Assembly: GCF_000327385.1 (NCBI RefSeq)
Contig: NW_008711185.1
Coordinates: 124,001-188,000 of the forward strand
DNA length: 64,000 nucleotides
From: Lottia gigantea
Lineage: Eukaryota; Mollusca; Gastropoda; Lottiidae
Reading direction: 5' to 3'
Within the stretch, counting starts at the first letter, position 1. Every line of letters starts with the position of its first letter. Shown here one piece after another: positions 59,204 to 64,000 of the stretch. The notes under the pieces were generated by a model. The model was not told the DNA's origin. It saw nothing but the letters and a program-made list of their open reading frames with translations, and ran no database searches. The translations under genes were made by a program, and so were the position numbers.

Positions 59204-59614
59204 ATGAATGAATTTCTCGATAAATATGGAACCGATACAACCACAAACTTTCAACTTATGAGATGGGCGAATGAGTTAAATATATCACCGTTTTATTATT
59301 GTATGAGAGATGAAATAAATGATCTGAAATATAAGAAAGGTAAATTTTACGCTATAACAAATATACACACTTCCGATCAAAAAGGAGTTCATCATTCTGC
59401 TTTGTATAAAGACTCTGACTTTTATTTCTTCGATTCTTATGGATTAGAACCCACTGAAGAGATAATCCAATTGACTAATAAACCAATCAAATGTTCAACA
59501 TTTCAAATTCAATTACCGGGACAAAAGTTTTGTGGTCAACTTTCACTTTGGGTTTTATATCAGTTGAGTTTAGGAAAACAGTTTGAAGAAATTATAATAA
59601 ATTTAACTCAATAA
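59204..59614 (+). CDS. Adenain-type cysteine protease of the Polinton, 136 aa
   Basis: Adenovirus-protease-like fold by motif: His63 or 64 in KGVHHSALY, Asp77 in FFDSYG, Gln107 and Cys110 in PGQKFCGQLSLW. These fit the His-Glu/Asp-Gln-Cys order of adenain, which matures virion proteins. Length is a little short for the family (adenovirus about 200). It follows the integrase region by two bases and precedes the fibre-like region by two bases. This part looks whole. Confidence 0.85.
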   Translation: MNEFLDKYGTDTTTNFQLMRWANELNISPFYYCMRDEINDLKYKKGKFYAITNIHTSDQKGVHHSALYKDSDFYFFDSYGLEPTEEIIQLTNKPIKCSTFQIQLPGQKFCGQLSLWVLYQLSLGKQFEEIIINLTQ

Positions 59615-59616
59615 AA

Positions 59617-61317
59617 ATGGCGAATAAGTTTGGATTAGGTTCTTTATCTTTAGAAACCAAAAAACCTAACACTACAGCGTGGATAAGTAAAGCAAAACCT
59701 TACTTCCTGGATCAAATCGGAGACACTCTTCAAGGTGATTTAGATATGAACAACTTTAGCATAACTAATTTAAAGTCTCCGGAAAACGATAATGATGCCA
59801 TTCACAAGAAATATTTACGGGAACAAATAAATTCAATTGAAGTAAATAAAAACCATTTAGAAAATAAAATAAATAATGTGAAAAGATTCTTCAAACGTCA
59901 ACTAAATAATAAAAATTTTGTTAATGATACTAAAACGATTTTTACGAAACATAAAAAATTCCACCTTAGCACAGATAGCAGCTAAAAACAGACTTTATGC
60001 GTCAACTAAATAATAAAAATGATACTAAACTGCAACAAGAGGTACAAAGATTAATAAGTTTTATTCAAAAAGAATTGGTCAACGTAGTGAACAAAACTGA
60101 GTTACAAAATTTAATTTCATTAATATCTAAATTAGAGGATAAGATTGCAAAACAAAAATTAGACATTCAACAATTGATAGATAACATTCCTGATGAAAAT
60201 GAAGATAAGTTTCAACAGGAATTAAATGCTCTGGAAACTAAACTTAACAGTGAATTACAAAAAGAACTAACAAATATTAAAAAACAAATACAAAATATTG
60301 ATATTGTTATTCAACAACAAATACAAAATATTGATGATAGCGAAATCAAAACCTATATTCATCAACAAATACAGAACATTGATGATAGTGTTATTCAACA
60401 ACAGATAAGCACTATTAATAACCTAGTTTTAAAACAAAAAAATAGTCGCATTAGAAAAAAAGTTTCTCAAGAAAGAATCATATTACTTCAATCTTCCATT
60501 TGGAGGTTTAGATGAGAGTCGTGTTGATCCTTCTATTACTGATAATATTGATAAATCAAAAGACTATGAAATTAAAAAATATGGATTTACAGCAAATATT
60601 AGAATATATAAACCTTCTAATATTAAATTTCCCAATGGAATGTTTGATAGTAATTTTCCAACATATTTTTATTTCAATGGAAAACTTATAATTGAAATTA
60701 CTTTTTCTTTTCAGGTAAAAGTTGATTCATTATTCTTCAGACAAGATACATCATTATCTAATAAAAAATTCAACGCTCGTAAAGTTCTTCAGTTTATCAA
60801 TGGTACAAAAAATGTAGAAACTAAAGAATTAGAAATTAACGACGAAAACACCAAGGTTAATCACTTATATGAAATTAAAACGAGTGGAAAATATATAGAT
60901 AGGTTTAGAATGTTAATCATACCAGATAATGAAGATCAATTTATATTGAATGATTTTGATATGTTATTGGAGACGGAGACTCCACCATCAATGAATATTA
61001 TTAGAAATCCAGAACCAGAAAAAAAAGATATAAGCCATTATGAGTTTTTACGAGCAACAGACTTTGAATACGTAAAACTATATTTTGTTATTAATGATGT
61101 ATTTACCTCAATCGATATTCATATATTAAGTCAACAAAGTCAAAAATTTTTAATAAGAGATGATGCATATGTTAATATATCAATCTATATTGAAAAACCG
61201 TATTTTTCAGTTCATCTGAATAAGATTAATGATTCGAAAGAACAAATATCGTTAGTAATTATACGAGTTGTTATTAATAAACACCTAGCAGCTTTATCAG
61301 AAGTTCACTTAATTTAA
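59617..61317 (+). pseudogene. Fibre-like coiled-coil region of the Polinton
   Basis: The start (FLDQIGDTLQGDLDMNNF, SITNLKSPENDNDAIHKKY) matches the motif found at the base of many phage and Polinton fibre proteins. Long heptad stretches follow, with QQIQNIDD repeated, and then a beta-rich part from about 60600 (FNGKLIIEITFSFQVKVDS). This suggests a trimeric fibre with shaft and head. Broken. Confidence 0.65.
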
Positions 61318-61327
61318 TTACCTAAAA

Positions 61328-61735
61328 ATGGAACTCGAAAGTAGACAAAACTACATGATAGAAAAACAAAATGAACTAAAAGAAAAACTAAAACAATTCA
61401 ACAAATGCAGAAAAACATGGAGTAGAGTCGATTCTGTTTTCAAAACATTAAGTACAGTTTTAACAATAGGGATAACGGTGGCAACAGCCGTAACCGGTGG
61501 ATTAATGCTTCCAATAATTGTCCCAACTGTATTAGCCGCGTTCACTGCCGTTCAAACTTCATCTTGTGGTTTGATTACTTTAGGTTTTACATCAAAACAG
61601 AAAGCTCATTATAAAAGGAAAACAAAAATTTTAAATACATATCTTAATAAATTGTTTATATTTTTCGAAAGATCTAGAGAAGATAAGAACATAACTATTG
61701 AAGAATTAGAAGAATTCAATGAAATTTTTAGATAA
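61328..61735 (+). CDS. Polinton membrane-associated protein, 135 aa, unknown function
   Basis: An N-terminal charged coiled coil (residues 1-35) is followed by two hydrophobic segments at about 42-60 and 62-88 (ITVATAVTGGLMLPIIVPTV) and a charged C-terminus. Similar small two-segment proteins are common between structural genes and PolB in Polintons. I do not know its function. Confidence 0.55.
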   Translation: MELESRQNYMIEKQNELKEKLKQFNKCRKTWSRVDSVFKTLSTVLTIGITVATAVTGGLMLPIIVPTVLAAFTAVQTSSCGLITLGFTSKQKAHYKRKTKILNTYLNKLFIFFERSREDKNITIEELEEFNEIFR

Positions 61736-61801
61736 ATTTGATGTAGAAATATCATCAATAAAAGTTAAAAATTCCTAGTTAAAAATAGTTGCTTTAAAAA
61801 T

Positions 61802-62786
61802 ATGAATAAAATTGAAATTGTAGACGATAAAAAATTCATATCAATGAAAATTTTAGACGATATTATTGACAAGATTATCTCTGATGAATTAAAAAATATG
61901 AAAAAAAATGATAAATTCATATCAAATGAACTTTTTTCCGATGTGATTGACCTTATCTCTGATGAATTTATAACATTTAAAGGGCAAATTGAAATAGTTG
62001 GAGAGATAACTCAAGATGGAAAATACAAACAAGACATGAAATTTGTAGGTTTTAATACCAAAACTTTTGTCAATTTCTTCGCTGCAGTGGATAATAAATC
62101 GGATGCCTCCGATTGGTATTTCACAGGAAAAATGATTTTCCATAAAAACAATTTCAAAGAAATAAAAAGATCAAAAAAGGGTAGTGGTGTTACCCTACTC
62201 AAAAAGATAAAAGAATATATCGGTATAAATTGTTATATACCGAGCGATGGATACTGCTTTGTAAAGTGCGTTAATCGTGTTTTAAACGAAGACTACACAC
62301 GAGAGAATTTCAAGATTTCATCAATTTTTTTCAAAATCAAACAGAAAAGGAGTCATGACAACTGCTAGAATCTGCGAATTCAATAAGAAATTTAATACTA
62401 ATTTTCAAATATATATGCCCAAACATAGACATTTTCAACCAAAGAAAGTAACCGAAGAATTAGATTGGGTTTTTTATTTACACAAAGAACATTTCTGTTT
62501 GATAAGAAGAAATAACAAAGCTTTGGGCATTAAAGAAATAGAAGATAATTACGATGAAAACGTATGGAGAACTTGTGAAGATGATAATGCGGTAACGCAA
62601 GTTTCACCTCTAAAACTAAACGTTTTTCCAACCATTCCCGATTATTGCTTATACGCAAGGGATTGCGAAACCTATTGCGAAAAAGAAACGAATAAAGCCA
62701 TTCCTTATTGTTGTACTTTAGTCAATTTGGAAAAACTGAGGAAAAGGCTAGATGATTATAATAATTATTTAAGTGATTTTTATTAG
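61802..62786 (+). pseudogene. Polinton PolB fossil, N-terminal part
   Basis: It contains CYIPSDGYCFVKCVN, the OTU-like N-terminal motif seen in Polinton polymerases, and YARDCETY, which fits the first exonuclease motif (D-x-E) of family B DNA polymerases, followed by IPYCCTLV. Only this early part is in the window; polymerase motifs are not seen. Broken. Confidence 0.7.
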
Positions 62787-62862
62787 ACTCTAGATTTTAA
62801 GCCGTCAGATCCCATTACAACATACTCATGACTAATATAGTAGAAATATTTGTAGGTACAGA

Positions 62863-63324
62863 TTGTATAGATCAAATGTTACAACGTTTAGGAAAAGTAG
62901 ATCAGAAAAGACTAACCTTAATAACTGGATCATGATCAAAAACGTAAAAAAACTAACACAATGCCCTTTAAAAACAGCTAGAGGAATTCTTCATGTAGGC
63001 CTCAACAACCGTGATCAGATACCAAAGACCTCCTTTAACCAAGCCCAGAAATTAATCGCCACAGCCAACAAAACCTTCCCAAACTCCAAGATCCTCTTCA
63101 CATGTATACCCATTTCAAATAAAATCTCGAAGAAAGCACAACAGAACCTCAGCACTCTCAACAACATGATGATGGAGTCCAGTATCAACAGCGCAACAAT
63201 CGTACCACCCTACAAAGAAGAATTCGAAACAGTTGATAATCTTCATTGGTCTCCAGAAACAGCAAACAGCATCTATTTGTTTTGGATAAACCAGCTTCAA
63301 GCATCGAGTAAGTCTTTAAACTAA
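62863..63324 (+). CDS. SGNH/GDSL-like ORF upstream of the Penelope-like RT
   Basis: The 153-residue frame contains RGILHVGLNNRDQIP, whose G-x-N-x-x-D resembles block III of SGNH hydrolases, then TANKTFPNSKILFTCIPIS and a late NLHW resembling the His block. SGNH-like domains occur in the ORFs of some retroelements. The left border against the PolB relic lies somewhere in 62787-62940. A short frame at 62829-62935 (MTNIVEIFVGTDCIDQML) just before is unassigned. Confidence 0.5.
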   Translation: MYRSNVTTFRKSRSEKTNLNNWIMIKNVKKLTQCPLKTARGILHVGLNNRDQIPKTSFNQAQKLIATANKTFPNSKILFTCIPISNKISKKAQQNLSTLNNMMMESSINSATIVPPYKEEFETVDNLHWSPETANSIYLFWINQLQASSKSLN

Positions 63325-64000
63325 TTACTGGGGATAAAAATACTGAGAGGCCACCGCTAGGCCAAACTGTAGTTAACTTGAGCCGCAAAATTCTCACACC
63401 CCTTCAGCATTCAATCTTAGACCGTGGACTTAAGTTTATTCCCACACCAAAGATAGCTAACTTGAATTATCTCCGACCATCCATTGAACGATTTCAACGA
63501 AATCTTAGCTGCACATATTTTTTTCGAAACCACCCCCCACGTGGTGCTAGAACAATATTTATTCCTAAATCCACGTGGACACCCCCTCAGGCCGCCATCC
63601 ATTCTGAAATATTGAAAGCATTTGCGAGTATGAATAGCCAAACAGTGAACCTTTCCATAACACACGAAAAGCCTAATCTCACACGAGTGGAACGTGAAGC
63701 GTTAAACTTACTTAAGAAAGACGATAGCATTGTTATTAAAAAGAGTGACAAAGGTTCATGTTGTGTCATTCTGAATAGGGAGGATTACGTTTCAGAAGCA
63801 GAGAATCAACTGAATAATCCTAAACATTATGCCATTTTACCGAAACCAATTTTCAAAGAAACTGCTAACATGATTAATAATATTCTTGCCGATTTAGTCA
63901 AAACCAGTTATCTCAAACAGAAACAATATGACTATCTGTCTGCCAAACCTGATTGTCGCGAGAGACATTTGTACACTTTGCCTAAAATCCATAAGAATCC
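63312..64000 (+). CDS. Penelope-like element reverse transcriptase, N-terminal part (runs off window)
   Basis: The frame is open from 63312 to the window end, 229 codons, overlapping the end of the SGNH-like frame by 13 bases in a different frame. It contains TVVNLSRKILTPLQ, LDRGLKFIPTP, RPSIERFQRNL, then SIVIKKSDKGSCCVI with NREDY and finally LYTLPKIHKNP. The VNLS/GL-F-PTP/DKG/LPKIHK order is typical of Penelope-like RTs. The catalytic YxDD and any GIY-YIG endonuclease would lie beyond the window. No stop is seen, so it may be a fairly recent copy. Confidence 0.8.

Larger units (their letters stand above)
57153..62800 (+). mobile_element. Polinton/Maverick (adintovirus-like) fossil, 5' part; right end not in view
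   Basis: All recognisable parts lie on the + strand: a small basic protein, a PLA2-like plus integrase region, an adenain-type protease, a fibre-like region, a membrane protein and the start of a PolB gene. Capsid and packaging ATPase genes are not seen in the window. The element is broken, with a handful of breaks by eye, and its PolB part gives way to a Penelope-like element near 62.8 kb. Frames are mostly still open, so the copy seems of moderate rather than great age. Confidence 0.85.
62800..64000 (+). mobile_element. Penelope-like retroelement, 5' part
   Basis: It comprises the SGNH-like and RT frames above and follows directly on a PolB relic in the same orientation. Either it inserted into the Polinton or the two lie side by side at a rearrangement; the right flank is outside the window. 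Confidence 0.65.

Overview
The window looks like AT-rich nuclear DNA of a marine invertebrate. A mollusc, perhaps a limpet-like gastropod, is my inference and no marker in the window proves it. Genes are split into many short exons with GT-AG introns. Introns and spacers are full of minisatellites, palindromic MITEs, tRNA-derived SINEs and remains of Polinton, Gypsy/Ty3 and Penelope-like elements. One assembly gap of 50 N lies at 12711-12760.

Layout. (1) Positions 1-11232, + strand: the 3' part of a 30-exon gene for a secreted-type polyprotein. Seven 45-residue units, each built from three mini-exons of about 53, 42 and 40 nt with the same intron phases, encode amphipathic peptides. Lys-Arg pairs bracket them, and most carry Gly-Lys-Arg, a likely C-terminal amidation site. 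An eighth, diverged unit and a long helical C-terminal part follow. The peptides resemble cecropins in the order of several residues. This is the most unusual system in the window. (2) 12563-14698, + strand: a four-exon, 120-residue CD225/dispanin (IFITM-like) membrane protein. (3) 15820-27771, - strand, and 42415-54062, + strand: two complete 13-exon SLC6 transporters, nearest to glycine transporters, arranged head to head with identical exon structure. Their identity is patchy, which suggests gene conversion between the two arms. In both, the intron before exon 12 is filled with copies of that exon's own splice acceptor and first bases. (4) 32987-34546, + strand, between the transporters: a 133-residue secreted protein with four cysteines in its mature part and five near-identical 8-residue repeats rich in Met, Gly, Tyr, Pro and Asn. 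(5) 54.1-56.6 kb: no convincing host gene, with one Gypsy/Ty3 reverse-transcriptase relic. (6) 56.6-64.0 kb: a possible Mutator-like transposase fragment, then a broken Polinton/Maverick (adintovirus-like) element with a parvovirus-type PLA2-like domain in the same open frame as an integrase core, an adenain-type protease, a fibre-like region, a membrane protein and the start of a PolB gene. A Penelope-like element with an SGNH-like ORF and an RT open to the window end follows.

How the genes may work together: the polyprotein and the 133-residue protein carry secretory or precursor features, and the two transporters would move a small amino acid with Na+ and Cl-. No operon-like or pathway link between these genes is visible. 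The shared features are tandem and inverted duplication and minisatellite growth inside introns.
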